From: Propionicimonas sp. | GTDB lineage: Bacteria > Actinomycetota > Actinomycetes > Propionibacteriales > Propionibacteriaceae | Length of the DNA stretch: 33,651 bases | Reading direction: 5' to 3' | Assembly: GCA_030158185.1 (NCBI GenBank) | Contig: JAOATP010000213.1 | Coordinates: 1 to 33,651 of the forward strand | Shown: positions 16,968 to 25,283 of the stretch, piece after piece | Numbering within the stretch: the stretch's first letter is position 1 | Layout of the letters: each line of letters starts with the position of its first letter | Notes under the pieces: model-generated | Told to the model about the DNA's origin: nothing | The model's database searches: none | What the model saw: only the letters and a program-made list of their open reading frames with translations | Made by a program: the position numbers and the translations under genes

Positions 16968-17828
16968 TCACACCTCTCGTGAGATCCGGATGGAACGGGC
17001 CGCAGCAAGGTCCCGCGCCATCGCGGTCACCTTCGCTGTGGCGGGGATCCGCAGTTCGACCCCGTCGGGCAACGGCTGGATCACCTGGTTGCTGATCAGG
17101 CTGCGGGTGCAGGGCACCACGCCTGGAGTGGGGGCCGGTGCCGCCTCCACTGCGACGGTGTCGGCGTCGGCACCCGAAGCTGCGGAGGCCGCGGCCCACG
17201 CTGCGACGTTCGTTGCGAACCCGGCGACAGAGGTGCCCATCGCGGCGACCACCGGCGCGCGTCGGGCCTCGTCGCGGCGCTCGAAGGCGGCGATCGCCGT
17301 GCGGTAGAGGAACCGTGCATCCGAGAGCCGCACCCCGAAGGATGCCAGCGTTGCGAGGTTCGACCGCAGCAGGTCGGCGTAGGCCGGAGGCATGTTCGGG
17401 AACCATCCGCGCTTGGGTGCTCCGTCGGGGCAGATGGCACTCCGCGACACCACGACAAGACGGTTGCTCATGATGAACTCGCTGAACAGGTTGCTGGCGA
17501 GGCAGTCGGCGACGCCGTGGGACACCTTGGCAGCGATGTTGCTGGTGAGCGTCGGGGCGAGGAGCATGTCGTGCTCCTCCACCATCTTCGTCGACACCTC
17601 CCGCATGCCGATGGAGGCGATCTTCGCCTGGTCCAGAACACGCAGGGCGCTCGGGGTCTGCAGGTAGTCCAGCTGGACGCCGGCTGCTGCCAGCAGCTTC
17701 AGCTCATCGACCGCCTGGTCGAAGCCCAGCAGCCCGCCAGTGAACAGCACGAGGGCGCGCCGGGGAGCGGGGGTCATGAGCTCGAGGATCGCTTCGAGGA
17801 TGATGGCGCGCAGTTCAGCCTCAGTCAT
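16968..17828 (-). CDS. BMC-associated flavoprotein (PF02441-like) with EutT/EutQ-like C-terminal segment
   Basis: A 286-residue protein not found in the Salmonella pdu operon. Residues ~22-185 look like the flavoprotein fold of phosphopantothenoylcysteine decarboxylase and UbiX: RRALVLFTGG at the start and PTLTSNIAAKVSHGVADCLASN (92-113), the region that contacts FMN in that fold. The catalytic His of PPC decarboxylase is not evident. Residues 1-18 (MTEAELRAIILEAILELM) resemble an encapsulation peptide. After an Ala/Pro-rich linker (~205-238), residues 241-284, including GVELRIPATAKVTAMARDL, resemble the N-terminal segments of EutT and EutQ as I recall them. Function is unknown. The position before pduN-pduO makes a role in cobalamin reduction or handling possible (inference). 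It overlaps the eutJ-like gene by eight bases. Confidence 0.8.
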   Translation of the reverse strand: MTEAELRAIILEAILELMTPAPRRALVLFTGGLLGFDQAVDELKLLAAAGVQLDYLQTPSALRVLDQAKIASIGMREVSTKMVEEHDMLLAPTLTSNIAAKVSHGVADCLASNLFSEFIMSNRLVVVSRSAICPDGAPKRGWFPNMPPAYADLLRSNLATLASFGVRLSDARFLYRTAIAAFERRDEARRAPVVAAMGTSVAGFATNVAAWAAASAASGADADTVAVEAAPAPTPGVVPCTRSLISNQVIQPLPDGVELRIPATAKVTAMARDLAAARSIRISREV

Positions 17829-18666
17829 CGCCGAGCTCCTTCATGGGAATGCCGAGTGGCGTAACGAACAGTGGCTCGATCGGCCGGACGACCGGCCGTC
17901 CGAGCCTGGAGGCGAACACGTCGGGAGCGTTGGGGAAGGAGCTGGAGCCACCGACGAGGTAGACCATCGGCACGTCGTAGCCCACAAGGGCAGCCTGCGC
18001 GATGGAGGCCATCTTCTCCAGGGTGGGGCGGATCACGCCGATCACGTCGTCGCGCCGGGCCGGGTCCTTCTTCATCACCTCTGCTGCGTCGTAGTCGATC
18101 TTGTAGGCGCCGGCGAGGACGAGGTTCATGTGGTGGCCACCGGTGGCCTCGTCGATGCTCTTGAGTACGCGGCCACCGGCGAGGATCGACACCCCGGTGG
18201 TGCCGTGGCCGACGTCGATGACGCAGCCGTCGGCGATGCCGAGCGCGCGGGCCGCTGCGACCGGCTCGTCAACGACCTCGTCGGTCTCGAGGCCCGCAGC
18301 CGTGGCGACGTTCCGGAAGACCTTGATGTCGCCTTCGCTGATGCCCGGCGGGATCGAGACCGACGCCGTCGTGAAGCGGTGGCCGAGCCTTCGCTCGACG
18401 TCCTCCTTCAGCCGGCGGACGGCCGTCGTCGCGCCGGCCCAGTCGACGACGACACCGTCGCGCACGACAGTGGAGTGCACCCAGGCACCGGCGACCGGAC
18501 GGTTGCCGCCGTCCACGACGGACACGACGATGTTCGCCGTGCCGAGGTCGATGCCGAGTCGCAGGTCCCCCCGCGGCTCCTCGACCTCTCCGGTGCGCAC
18601 CAGTTCCGCGAAGCGGCGGATCGCGGCTTCGGGTGCCATCAGGGCAGGCGCCATTGTCGTCGTCAC
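17821..18666 (-). CDS. eutJ: EutJ-like Hsp70/actin-fold chaperone
   Basis: A 281-residue ATPase-fold protein matching EutJ in length and motifs: phosphate-1 LGIDLGTANIVVSVVD (residues 37-52), phosphate-2 VIDVGHGTTGVS (149-160) and the adenosine motif VYLVGGSSSFP. It lacks the substrate-binding domain of true DnaK. EutJ belongs to ethanolamine microcompartment operons, where its role (assembly chaperone or reactivation) is unproven. Here it sits inside a pdu operon between pduL and the flavoprotein, roughly where Salmonella has pduM. The GTG start overlaps the pduL stop as GTGA, implying translational coupling. A later Met (codon 5) is an alternative start. Confidence 0.85.
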   Translation of the reverse strand: MTTTMAPALMAPEAAIRRFAELVRTGEVEEPRGDLRLGIDLGTANIVVSVVDGGNRPVAGAWVHSTVVRDGVVVDWAGATTAVRRLKEDVERRLGHRFTTASVSIPPGISEGDIKVFRNVATAAGLETDEVVDEPVAAARALGIADGCVIDVGHGTTGVSILAGGRVLKSIDEATGGHHMNLVLAGAYKIDYDAAEVMKKDPARRDDVIGVIRPTLEKMASIAQAALVGYDVPMVYLVGGSSSFPNAPDVFASRLGRPVVRPIEPLFVTPLGIPMKELGDD

Positions 18667-19304
18667 TCCTTGATCAGCTTCCCGACATCACCGTCGTGCA
18701 GGCCGAGGGCGTTGGCCTCGTCGGTGTCGAGGTGGATCTCCGGTACCCAGTCGTCCTTGATCCGGATGATGAAGTTGTCCATCACCCCGCCCCGCTCGCC
18801 ACCGAACGCCACCTTGACCAGGTCCTGGTCCTTCACGCCCCATGCCCTGGCGTGACTCGGGCCCATGTGGATGTGCCGCGCGGCAACCATGACGCCGTGC
18901 TCGACGTGGATCTTCCCCGCAGGGCCCACGATGTCGATCGGCCCGGCGTCGTCGAGGTAGCCCGACTGCGTGATCGGGGCGGTGATGCCGAGCGTCACAC
19001 AGTCGGTGAGGCTGAGTTCCACCTGCGTCTTCGCGCGGCAGGGCCCCATCAGCCGGAGCTTCGGGAACGTCCCGCGTGGTCCGGAGACGGAGACCGTCTC
19101 CTCCGCTGCGAAGTCGCTCGGCTGGCGCACCTTCCGGTACACCGTCATGGCGTCGAGACCGAACAGGGTTGCCAGGTCTGCCTTGCTGAGGTGGGCGTGC
19201 CGGTTCGACACACCAACGACAATCTGCAGTTCGAGGTCCTGCAGCCGGGTGAGCACCATCCTGGTCACCTCCTCGACGACGTGACGGGTGTCCGGAACTG
19301 CCAC
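18663..19304 (-). CDS. pduL: Phosphate propanoyltransferase PduL
   Basis: A 213-residue lumen enzyme that converts propionyl-CoA and phosphate to propionyl-phosphate, returning CoA to PduP. It is unrelated to Pta and uses two metal ions. The expected ligands are visible: His36 and His38 (SNRHAHLS), Glu96, His144 and His146 (AARHIHMGPSHA) and His191 (PEIHLDTDEAN); Arg90 in MGPCRAKTQVE matches the catalytic arginine position. The N-terminal RHVVEEVTRMVLTRL is a plausible encapsulation helix. It starts one base after the pduJ stop and ends in a four-base overlap with eutJ. Confidence 0.95.
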   Translation of the reverse strand: MAVPDTRHVVEEVTRMVLTRLQDLELQIVVGVSNRHAHLSKADLATLFGLDAMTVYRKVRQPSDFAAEETVSVSGPRGTFPKLRLMGPCRAKTQVELSLTDCVTLGITAPITQSGYLDDAGPIDIVGPAGKIHVEHGVMVAARHIHMGPSHARAWGVKDQDLVKVAFGGERGGVMDNFIIRIKDDWVPEIHLDTDEANALGLHDGDVGKLIKE

Positions 19305-19305
19305 G

Positions 19306-19584
19306 TCAGGCCTTCTTGGGCAGCAGCATCTCGACGTCGGCGTGCGGACGCGGGATCACGTGCTTGCTGATGACTTCCTCGCCCACCTGTGCCGCAGCAG
19401 CCGCACCGGCGTCGACGGCGGCCTTGACCGCACCGACGTCGCCGCGCACCATCACGGTGACGAGGCCGGCGCCGACCTTCACGTGGCCGATCAGGATGAC
19501 GTTGGCGGACTTCACCATTGCGTCGGCGGCCTCGACGGCACCGACGTAACCCTTGGTCTCGACGAGACCGAGTGCTTCATTCAT
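19306..19584 (-). CDS. pduJ: BMC-H shell protein PduJ
   Basis: A 92-residue single-domain BMC hexamer protein nearly collinear with Salmonella Pdu[13 protein letters not shown] start, [32 protein letters not shown] and [11 protein letters not shown]. The pore loop reads KVGAG, with Ala39 where PduA/PduJ normally have Ser (KIGSG). It lies second in the K-J pair, 15 bases after the pduK-type gene, with GAGAGGAAAGCC as ribosome binding site. It forms shell facets. Confidence 0.95.
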   Translation of the reverse strand: MNEALGLVETKGYVGAVEAADAMVKSANVILIGHVKVGAGLVTVMVRGDVGAVKAAVDAGAAAAAQVGEEVISKHVIPRPHADVEMLLPKKA

Positions 19585-19599
19585 GGCTTTCCTCTCTCA

Positions 19600-20160
19600 C
19601 TACTTCTTGGTGGAACGAGTCCTTGTGGTGCTGCGTGGCTTGACGCTGGCCGAGCCGGCAGAAGCCTCGGTGACGGGCGCAGCGATGGTTTCTGCCGGCT
19701 CGACCAGCGGCTCCGGGGTGGGGGTTTCGACAGCCTCGGCCACCGTCTGCTCGACGGGGGCAGGGGTCTCGACAGGCTCGACCACCGTTTCCTCCACGGG
19801 CTCCGGGGCCGGGGCCGGGGTCGGCGCCGGAACAGGGGCAGGGGCAGGGGCGACAGCCTTCGGCTTCGCGAAGCCGACGGTCTCTGCGGTGTACACGACC
19901 GACTCCACCTGGTCGCTCGGGCGGGCGATGATCGAGGTGGCGAACACCTTGGAGACCCGTGCGGCGGCTGCGCTCGCTGCTGCGACGGCTGCCTGGACGG
20001 CGGACACCTGGCCTTCGATCTTCACGGCCACCATGCCCATCCCGTCTGTGGTCTCGTAGCCGATCAGCTTGACGTCAGCTGTCTTGAGTGCGACGTCCGC
20101 GGCCTCGACCGCGGCGGGCAGGCCGAGCACCTCGATGGTGCCGAGGCTCAGTTGTGGCAT
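19600..20160 (-). CDS. pduK: BMC-H shell protein with long acidic Pro/Ala-rich tail (PduK-like)
   Basis: A 186-residue shell protein. Residues 1-~92 are a BMC domain (LGTIEVLGLPAAVEAADVALKTADV, then GQVSAVQAAV). Residues ~100-170 are a low-complexity tail of Pro, Ala, Val, Glu and Thr with AP/TP dipeptides and a repeated VETPxP pattern. The last dozen residues are strongly basic (KPRSTTRTRSTKK). Salmonella PduK also has a C-terminal extension, but with a cysteine motif; no cysteine is present here. The tail may reach into lumen or cytosol and bind cargo, other compartments or nucleic acid (inference). Eleven bases separate it from pduH. The pduK name rests on operon position and domain layout. 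Confidence 0.82.
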   Translation of the reverse strand: MPQLSLGTIEVLGLPAAVEAADVALKTADVKLIGYETTDGMGMVAVKIEGQVSAVQAAVAAASAAAARVSKVFATSIIARPSDQVESVVYTAETVGFAKPKAVAPAPAPVPAPTPAPAPEPVEETVVEPVETPAPVEQTVAEAVETPTPEPLVEPAETIAAPVTEASAGSASVKPRSTTRTRSTKK

Positions 20161-20170
20161 GGCTGCTCCT

Positions 20171-20521
20171 TCATTCTGCGTTCAGGTCGGACAGTGGCAT
20201 TCGTTTGACGAGACGTGCGGCATTGGCGCCGGCCCTGCGGTCGATGGTCGGCGAGGTGTTGAGCACGGCTGCGAGGTAGGGGCGGTCGGCTGGCAGCTTC
20301 TCCGTCGTGATGACGACATGGTCGAGGCTGATCCCGATGCCGATCCCCAGCCGGGATTCCAGGCTTGCCTCGTGGGCGAGCAGCAGCGGGTTCAGCTGGT
20401 CGTGCCGCGTCACCTCGACCGGCACGCCCTCCTCCTCGATGCCGTGCAGGACCTCTGCGATGCGCGCCTCGTCGACCCGGTCGTTCAGGCGCAGGCGGAT
20501 GGTGGGGCGATCGGCGTTCAT
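20171..20521 (-). CDS. pduH: Diol dehydratase reactivase small subunit PduH
   Basis: A 116-residue partner of PduG. The alpha/beta fold resembles the dehydratase beta-subunit domain, which lets it swap onto the reactivase during exchange of damaged cobalamin. Family marks are VLHGIEEEGVPVEV near residue 25, LAHEASLESRLGIGIGISLDHVVI and the central LPADRPYL. It overlaps the pduG stop by four bases (ATGA), consistent with tight stoichiometric coupling. Length agrees with Salmonella PduH. Confidence 0.93.
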   Translation of the reverse strand: MNADRPTIRLRLNDRVDEARIAEVLHGIEEEGVPVEVTRHDQLNPLLLAHEASLESRLGIGIGISLDHVVITTEKLPADRPYLAAVLNTSPTIDRRAGANAARLVKRMPLSDLNAE

Positions 20522-22332
20522 CGCTGCTCCTCCCAGGCCAGGACCAGCCCGGTCGCGACGGCGTTCCGCGGGCCTTCTGTGCCACGGATGTTGGCCCGTC
20601 CGGCAACCACGCGGTACTCCCCCAGGGCCTTCGTGACCAGCTGCGGGATCTCGAAGTCGAGCGCCGAGCCCCCGACGAGGACGACGTGGGCGATGTCGCG
20701 GACATGATTCGTGGGGCTGACGGCGCCGAGCGCGCGCAGTGCGTTGGTGACGAACACCCGCTGCTTGGCCTTGATCCGCACCTGCCGGATCACCTCCAGC
20801 GGCTGGCGCAGCGGCAGCGGGATCATGCCCTCCGGGTGCAGCACGACGGTGCGCGCGAACACGTGGGGCGGGAGCGGGGTGTCGAAGAACTCGACGGTCC
20901 CGTCCTCGTGCCGGATGTTGAACAGGGTCTCCACCCGCGCGAGCGGGTAGCGCTTGACGTTCTCTGCGTCCTCCATGCTCTCCAGGCCGAGCTCCGACTG
21001 GATCAGCAGGGTGACCATGTTGCCGGCACCGGCGAGGTGGATCGAGCGGGCCGGCGCGTCCGCACGCAGGACGCAGGCGTCGGTGGAACCGGCGCCCATG
21101 TCGAGGATCGCTATCGGGATCGACGATCCGGGAGTGGTGAGGGCGCCGCGGACGGCCATGTCGGCCTCGACGCCGCCGACCTCGACGGGGATGCCGAACT
21201 GGGCCGTCATGTCATGGGCGATGCGCTGCATCTGCAGGCGGTCGGCCTTCACCATGGCAGCGATGCCAACAGCAGCCTCCAGGGAGAACTCGCCGGCGAG
21301 CCCGCCGGTGACCTTCTGCGGCACCTCGGTGTCCACGGCCAACAGGTCGGTGACCTCGATACCGGACGGGTCGCGGTCGGTGAGCCGGCCCATCACGACG
21401 CGGACCTTCTCCATCATGCCGCCGACGTTGGTGCCGGGTTCGCCCCGGACGTTGCGGATCGGGCCGACGGTGCCTGCGACGCGCATGATCTCCTCCGCGC
21501 CGCGATCGACGTCGACCTCGGAGGTGCGATCACCGATGAACTGCAACCAGCCGGCGGGGATGCGACGCTCGGTGACGTCGCCCTTCGGGGTCTTGATGAC
21601 GACGGCCGACCGGTTGCCGACAAGGGAACGGGCCATCGGCACGACGGAGGCGGTCTCGTCCGAGGTGAGGCTGAAGAGGGTTGCGATGCCGTAGGGGTTG
21701 GCGAGGGTCTCGATGATGCGGCCGACCTCGGCCACCTCGACGGCCGCCAGCATGCCGATCGGCACCTTCTCGACGAGGCTGACCTCGTCGACGATGGGGA
21801 TCTTGCGGGTCAGGCGGTTGTGCACCAGCACACCGTCGTCGCGCTGCAGGATCGCGCCGGTGATCTCGATCCGGCCCTGGACGGCGTTGATCCGGTCGGC
21901 CACGTCGTCGAAGGTGTGGGTCTTGTTGGCAACCACGATGTAGGCGGTGCCGCCGACGGCGCGATCGAGGTTCCCGATCTCGATGGTGATACCCACCCCG
22001 ATGCCGAGGCCTCCAGGGGTGGTGGGGTTGTGCCCGATCATCGTCGACTCGGTGATGATCGTCTCGGAAATGGTCTCCATTGCGACGTCGCCGATGACCG
22101 GTGCCGCCTCGTTGATCCTGATCAGGTCAAGCTCGGCCAGCGACCTGCCGGCCGCGTCCAGGGCGACGGTCAGTGCCTGGAACACGCCCTGGGTGTTCTG
22201 TGCTGTGCCCTTGATGCCGGTCGTCGGGACGATCGAGGACGCGACGAAGACCGGGGTTGCACCGGCGGACAACTCCGCGAGTGCCACCTCGGTGGTGGCG
22301 TTACCGATGTCGATGCCGGCGATCAAAGCCAT
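20518..22332 (-). CDS. pduG: Diol dehydratase reactivase large subunit PduG
   Basis: A 604-residue molecular chaperone that uses ATP to release inactivated cobalamin from PduCDE. It has the actin/Hsp70-type nucleotide fold: GIDIGNATTEVAL (6-18) and ILDMGAGSTDACVL (409-422), with a third VVLVGGSALDFEIPQ near residue 550. Insertions expected for the family (INEAAPVIGDVAMETISETIITES) are present. The ATG has GAGG about ten bases upstream. A 78-base gap carrying a strong hairpin separates it from pduE, the largest spacing inside the operon. Confidence 0.95.
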   Translation of the reverse strand: MALIAGIDIGNATTEVALAELSAGATPVFVASSIVPTTGIKGTAQNTQGVFQALTVALDAAGRSLAELDLIRINEAAPVIGDVAMETISETIITESTMIGHNPTTPGGLGIGVGITIEIGNLDRAVGGTAYIVVANKTHTFDDVADRINAVQGRIEITGAILQRDDGVLVHNRLTRKIPIVDEVSLVEKVPIGMLAAVEVAEVGRIIETLANPYGIATLFSLTSDETASVVPMARSLVGNRSAVVIKTPKGDVTERRIPAGWLQFIGDRTSEVDVDRGAEEIMRVAGTVGPIRNVRGEPGTNVGGMMEKVRVVMGRLTDRDPSGIEVTDLLAVDTEVPQKVTGGLAGEFSLEAAVGIAAMVKADRLQMQRIAHDMTAQFGIPVEVGGVEADMAVRGALTTPGSSIPIAILDMGAGSTDACVLRADAPARSIHLAGAGNMVTLLIQSELGLESMEDAENVKRYPLARVETLFNIRHEDGTVEFFDTPLPPHVFARTVVLHPEGMIPLPLRQPLEVIRQVRIKAKQRVFVTNALRALGAVSPTNHVRDIAHVVLVGGSALDFEIPQLVTKALGEYRVVAGRANIRGTEGPRNAVATGLVLAWEEQR

Positions 22333-22358
22333 TGTGTGCGGGTCCTCACGGTTGGGGC

Positions 22359-22395
22359 TTCGTCAGGCCCGGCCACCACGGCCGGGCCTGACGAA
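22359..22395 (-). promoter_or_regulatory. Intra-operon 16-bp hairpin between pduE and pduG
   Basis: Perfect 16-base arms (TTCGTCAGGCCCGGCC and its complement) flank an ACCAC loop, in the only sizeable gap of the operon. No U-tract follows on the minus strand, so full termination is unlikely. Partial termination or protection of the upstream pduA-E message from 3' decay would lower reactivase relative to dehydratase (inference). Confidence 0.7.
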
Positions 22396-22410
22396 ATGCT
22401 CACTGAAGCG

Positions 22411-22923
22411 TCACTCGGCCTTGAGCCGGCCGCGCTTCTCGTACACGTCTGCTGCTTCACGGATGAACGCAGCGTTGACCTTGCACTTGTACTTCGTCTC
22501 CAGCTCGTCAGCGATTCCGTAGAGCTCGGCCTTCGTCGAGCGGTACGGGCGCAGCGAGTTGTAGATGCTGAGCAGCTGGTCGTCCGGGACGGCGATGAGT
22601 TCCGCCGCCCGGCGCATGTTGCGCGCAAGGCTGTCACGGTCCACCGACTCGGCCACCTGGGCCTGCATCTCGAGGGTCTCCGGGGCAATCCGGAAGTCCT
22701 CTGCTGTCAGCTCGCCGCTCTTCAGCTTGTCGAGGCTGAAGTCGGACAGCTTCTTGCCGGTCGCGGAGAAGACCTTCTCGGGCATCTTCTCGCCGAGCGG
22801 GTACTGGTCCTTGCCGATGGCGCCGCCGGCAGCCGGCGACTTCTTCTGGAAGGCCACGCTGTCCTTGCCAAGATTGGCCATGACCTCGGCCATGATCTGC
22901 CGAATGAGTTGTTCCTGATCCAT
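22411..22923 (-). CDS. pduE: B12-dependent diol dehydratase small subunit PduE
   Basis: A 170-residue gamma subunit of propanediol dehydratase. The N-terminal helix (MDQEQLIRQIMAEVMANLG) matches the known encapsulation-peptide type and is followed by a flexible linker. The body carries YPLGEKMPEKVFSATGKKLSDF and the helical C-terminal half ending in EKRGRLKAE. ATG 22923 is chosen because AGGAGG (22932-22937) is eight bases upstream; the in-frame GTG three codons earlier would overlap that site. The pduD stop lies within this ribosome binding site. Confidence 0.94.
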   Translation of the reverse strand: MDQEQLIRQIMAEVMANLGKDSVAFQKKSPAAGGAIGKDQYPLGEKMPEKVFSATGKKLSDFSLDKLKSGELTAEDFRIAPETLEMQAQVAESVDRDSLARNMRRAAELIAVPDDQLLSIYNSLRPYRSTKAELYGIADELETKYKCKVNAAFIREAADVYEKRGRLKAE

Positions 22924-22935
22924 ATTGGTCACCTC

Positions 22936-23598
22936 CTACCGGTACTCGACCCGAAGTTCTTGGGTCTTTTTGTTGGGATCGAGCAGCTGCGTCTCCTTGA
23001 TGTGCAGCAGCGCGGCGATGGCCTGGTACTTGGGCCGGGCCATCTGGTCGTTGCGGACCGGCACGGGGCTGGGCGATTCGCCCTTGGCGTACTTGGCCGC
23101 GTTCTTGCCGATGGCCCGGAAGGTCTCCAGGTCGATCAGCGGGGACTGGCTGAACAGCTCCAGGTTCGACAGCGGCGGCAGGTCCTTCTGGTGGATCACC
23201 GTCGTGCCGCGGGACTGGATGCCGATGCCGATGCCGGAACCGGACAGCTTGGCAGCCTCGTGTGCGATGAAGCCGACGTCGGCGGTGCGGAAGAGGCGGA
23301 TGAAGCGGTAGCTCAACCCTTCTTCCTCGATGCCGGCGCAGATCTCCTTGACGACCTGGTCGTGCGGCAGCCCGATGATGGTCTGCGTCTGACGGCCACC
23401 GAAGGCGGCCGCGAGGCCGATCACGATCTCGCGCGGGTTGGTGCCCCGTGCGGCCGTGCCGGTCTCCGTGATGACCAGGGAGGTGCTGGGCGTTTCAGCC
23501 GAACGTCCCGCAGGCTTGCCGGCGGGAGCAGTTGCCCCGACGACGGCCATTTCCTTCATGACCTCTTCGATGATGTTCTTGAGCGTCTTCTCGTCCAT
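22936..23598 (-). CDS. pduD: B12-dependent diol dehydratase medium subunit PduD
   Basis: A 220-residue beta subunit that forms the lower face of the cobalamin site with PduC. The N-terminal [18 protein letters not shown] is the classic encapsulation peptide, followed by an Ala/Pro/Ser linker to residue ~40. The core includes [51 protein letters not shown] and [18 protein letters not shown] overlaps the pduC stop and gives a good ribosome binding site; the gap to pduC is ten bases. Confidence 0.95.
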   Translation of the reverse strand: MDEKTLKNIIEEVMKEMAVVGATAPAGKPAGRSAETPSTSLVITETGTAARGTNPREIVIGLAAAFGGRQTQTIIGLPHDQVVKEICAGIEEEGLSYRFIRLFRTADVGFIAHEAAKLSGSGIGIGIQSRGTTVIHQKDLPPLSNLELFSQSPLIDLETFRAIGKNAAKYAKGESPSPVPVRNDQMARPKYQAIAALLHIKETQLLDPNKKTQELRVEYR

Positions 23599-23608
23599 GG
23601 TGATGACC

Positions 23609-25270
23609 TCAGATGCTCTCTGGGCTGATGGCCTGGCGGATGTCTTGCAGGATCGCCCACTTCTCGTCGGAGATCTGGTAGCCGGTCATGGGCCCGCGGT
23701 AGTCGTTGGGCTGGTTGACGGCCGAGATCACCTCGAAGTTGCGGGTGAGGATGGCGGACGTGTGCAGGTAGTCACCTGCGACGCGCTGCTTGAGCATGCC
23801 GAACACCGCATCCGCGACATCCTCGAAGCCACCCTTGATGAGTGCCTTGGCGATGTCCACGCCGGTGGTCCCACGCTTCATCATGTCCTCGGCGGACTTG
23901 AGGTCCTCCACCACGTTGCGGGCAGGCATGTCCTGCGATCCGCGGGCGTAGGTGGCAGCTTCGACCTCTGCGTCCGTGATCTCGGTCAGGCCGAGGTTCT
24001 TGAACACAGCCTGCAGCGCCCGTGCCGCCTTGTTGCGGGCAGCAACGACATCGACTTCCAGAACCGGAACCAGGCCACCGTCGATCTTGAGGTCGCGCTG
24101 GATGATCAGCCAGTCGTCGTAGTCGTCTGCGTCCCAGTTGGAGCCGGCGAACATGTTGTCGTAGTTGGGCGTTGCCGAGTAGCCGGAGCAGATGAAGTCG
24201 GTGCCGGGCACGAACTGCATCAGGGACCGGGCGACGCGGCGCAGGTCGGAGTGGGTGAACGTCTGGTCGTTCGACGACGCGCACTCCAGGTCGAGGGCCA
24301 TGGCGATCAGGTTCTCGGCGAGGATGGCGCGAATGCCACCCGGGACGGCGGCGGGAACGCCGACGCAGGAGACCGAACCGTTCTGGATGCCCTGGGAGCC
24401 TGCACCCTTGGTGATGTAGATGCAGCGAGCCTCGAGGTACAGCATGGACTTGCCTTCGGCGTAGCCCATCTGGACCTCGGAGCCGGTACCGGAGGTGAAC
24501 CGCATCTTCAACCCGCGGGACGCGTAGCAGGAGGCCAGGAAAGCCTTCGACCACGGGGTGTCGTCGCCGTCCATGAACACGGCTTCGGTGCCGTAGACGG
24601 AGACGGTTTCGGCATACGCAGTGAAGCCGCGCATGCCCAGGTTGAGTTCGGTGGCCTCTTCGACCGCGCACTGGGTGAGGATGCCGGGACGTCCGACCTG
24701 CGCGCCGACCATGATGGCCATTGCGTTGAACGGGGCGTACCGACCGATGCCGACCGTGGTCTCTTCTTCCGCGAAGCCACGCAGGGAGGCTTCGGCGGCG
24801 TCAGCGGCGATCTGTACCGGGTTGTCCTTCAGGTTGGTGACGTGGCACTGGTTGGCCGGCGTGAGCCGGGCCCGCATCTTGGCCACGGCCATCATCATTT
24901 CGAGCACCGTCATCTTGCCGACGACCTCGGTGATCTTCGCCGGCGTCATCGACGTGGTCAGCTTGACCACTTCGGAACGCGGGACGTTGATGTCGACGAG
25001 CTTGCGGGCCAGTTCGAGGGAGTCCATCTTGCAGACGGCCTCGGCGTTGTCCAGCCGGATCGCATAGTCGGCGATGAAGGAGTCGATCATGTCGAAGTCG
25101 GCGCGCTGCTTGCCGTCGAGCTCGACGACCTTGCCGCCCTCGACGCGAATCGACGGCTTGGGGTCGTTCGGGCCGTTCATGGCGATCAGCCCGACCTCTG
25201 ACCATTCGGTCACATACCCGTCCTGGTTGACGGGCCTGGCGTCAAGCGCCTCAAAACGCTTTGATCTCAC
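23609..25270 (-). CDS. pduC: B12-dependent propanediol dehydratase large subunit PduC
   Basis: A 553-residue catalytic alpha subunit that dehydrates 1,2-propanediol to propionaldehyde by an adenosylcobalamin radical mechanism. It is collinear with the enterobacterial enzyme, and the known active-site residues fall at the same numbers: Gln141, His143, Glu170, Glu221, Gln296, Asp335 and Ser362 for substrate, metal and catalysis, plus Ser301 and Gln336 at the specificity positions. This supports diol dehydratase rather than a diverged relative; glycerol may also be accepted. GTG 25270 is chosen because the product then starts [17 protein letters not shown] exactly like the family. Its ribosome binding site (GGGAAGAAGC) is weak for so abundant a subunit. 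Confidence 0.97.
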   Translation of the reverse strand: MRSKRFEALDARPVNQDGYVTEWSEVGLIAMNGPNDPKPSIRVEGGKVVELDGKQRADFDMIDSFIADYAIRLDNAEAVCKMDSLELARKLVDINVPRSEVVKLTTSMTPAKITEVVGKMTVLEMMMAVAKMRARLTPANQCHVTNLKDNPVQIAADAAEASLRGFAEEETTVGIGRYAPFNAMAIMVGAQVGRPGILTQCAVEEATELNLGMRGFTAYAETVSVYGTEAVFMDGDDTPWSKAFLASCYASRGLKMRFTSGTGSEVQMGYAEGKSMLYLEARCIYITKGAGSQGIQNGSVSCVGVPAAVPGGIRAILAENLIAMALDLECASSNDQTFTHSDLRRVARSLMQFVPGTDFICSGYSATPNYDNMFAGSNWDADDYDDWLIIQRDLKIDGGLVPVLEVDVVAARNKAARALQAVFKNLGLTEITDAEVEAATYARGSQDMPARNVVEDLKSAEDMMKRGTTGVDIAKALIKGGFEDVADAVFGMLKQRVAGDYLHTSAILTRNFEVISAVNQPNDYRGPMTGYQISDEKWAILQDIRQAISPESI

Positions 25271-25283
25271 GCTTCTTCCCGTC

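Noticed and set aside
20365-23628. A 1087-codon open frame on the plus strand antisense to pduH, pduG, pduE and pduD
   Set aside because: It is the codon-position shadow of GC-rich genes on the other strand; its translation is low-complexity Asp/Gly/Val/Leu/His-rich with no domain, and it crosses four well-identified genes.
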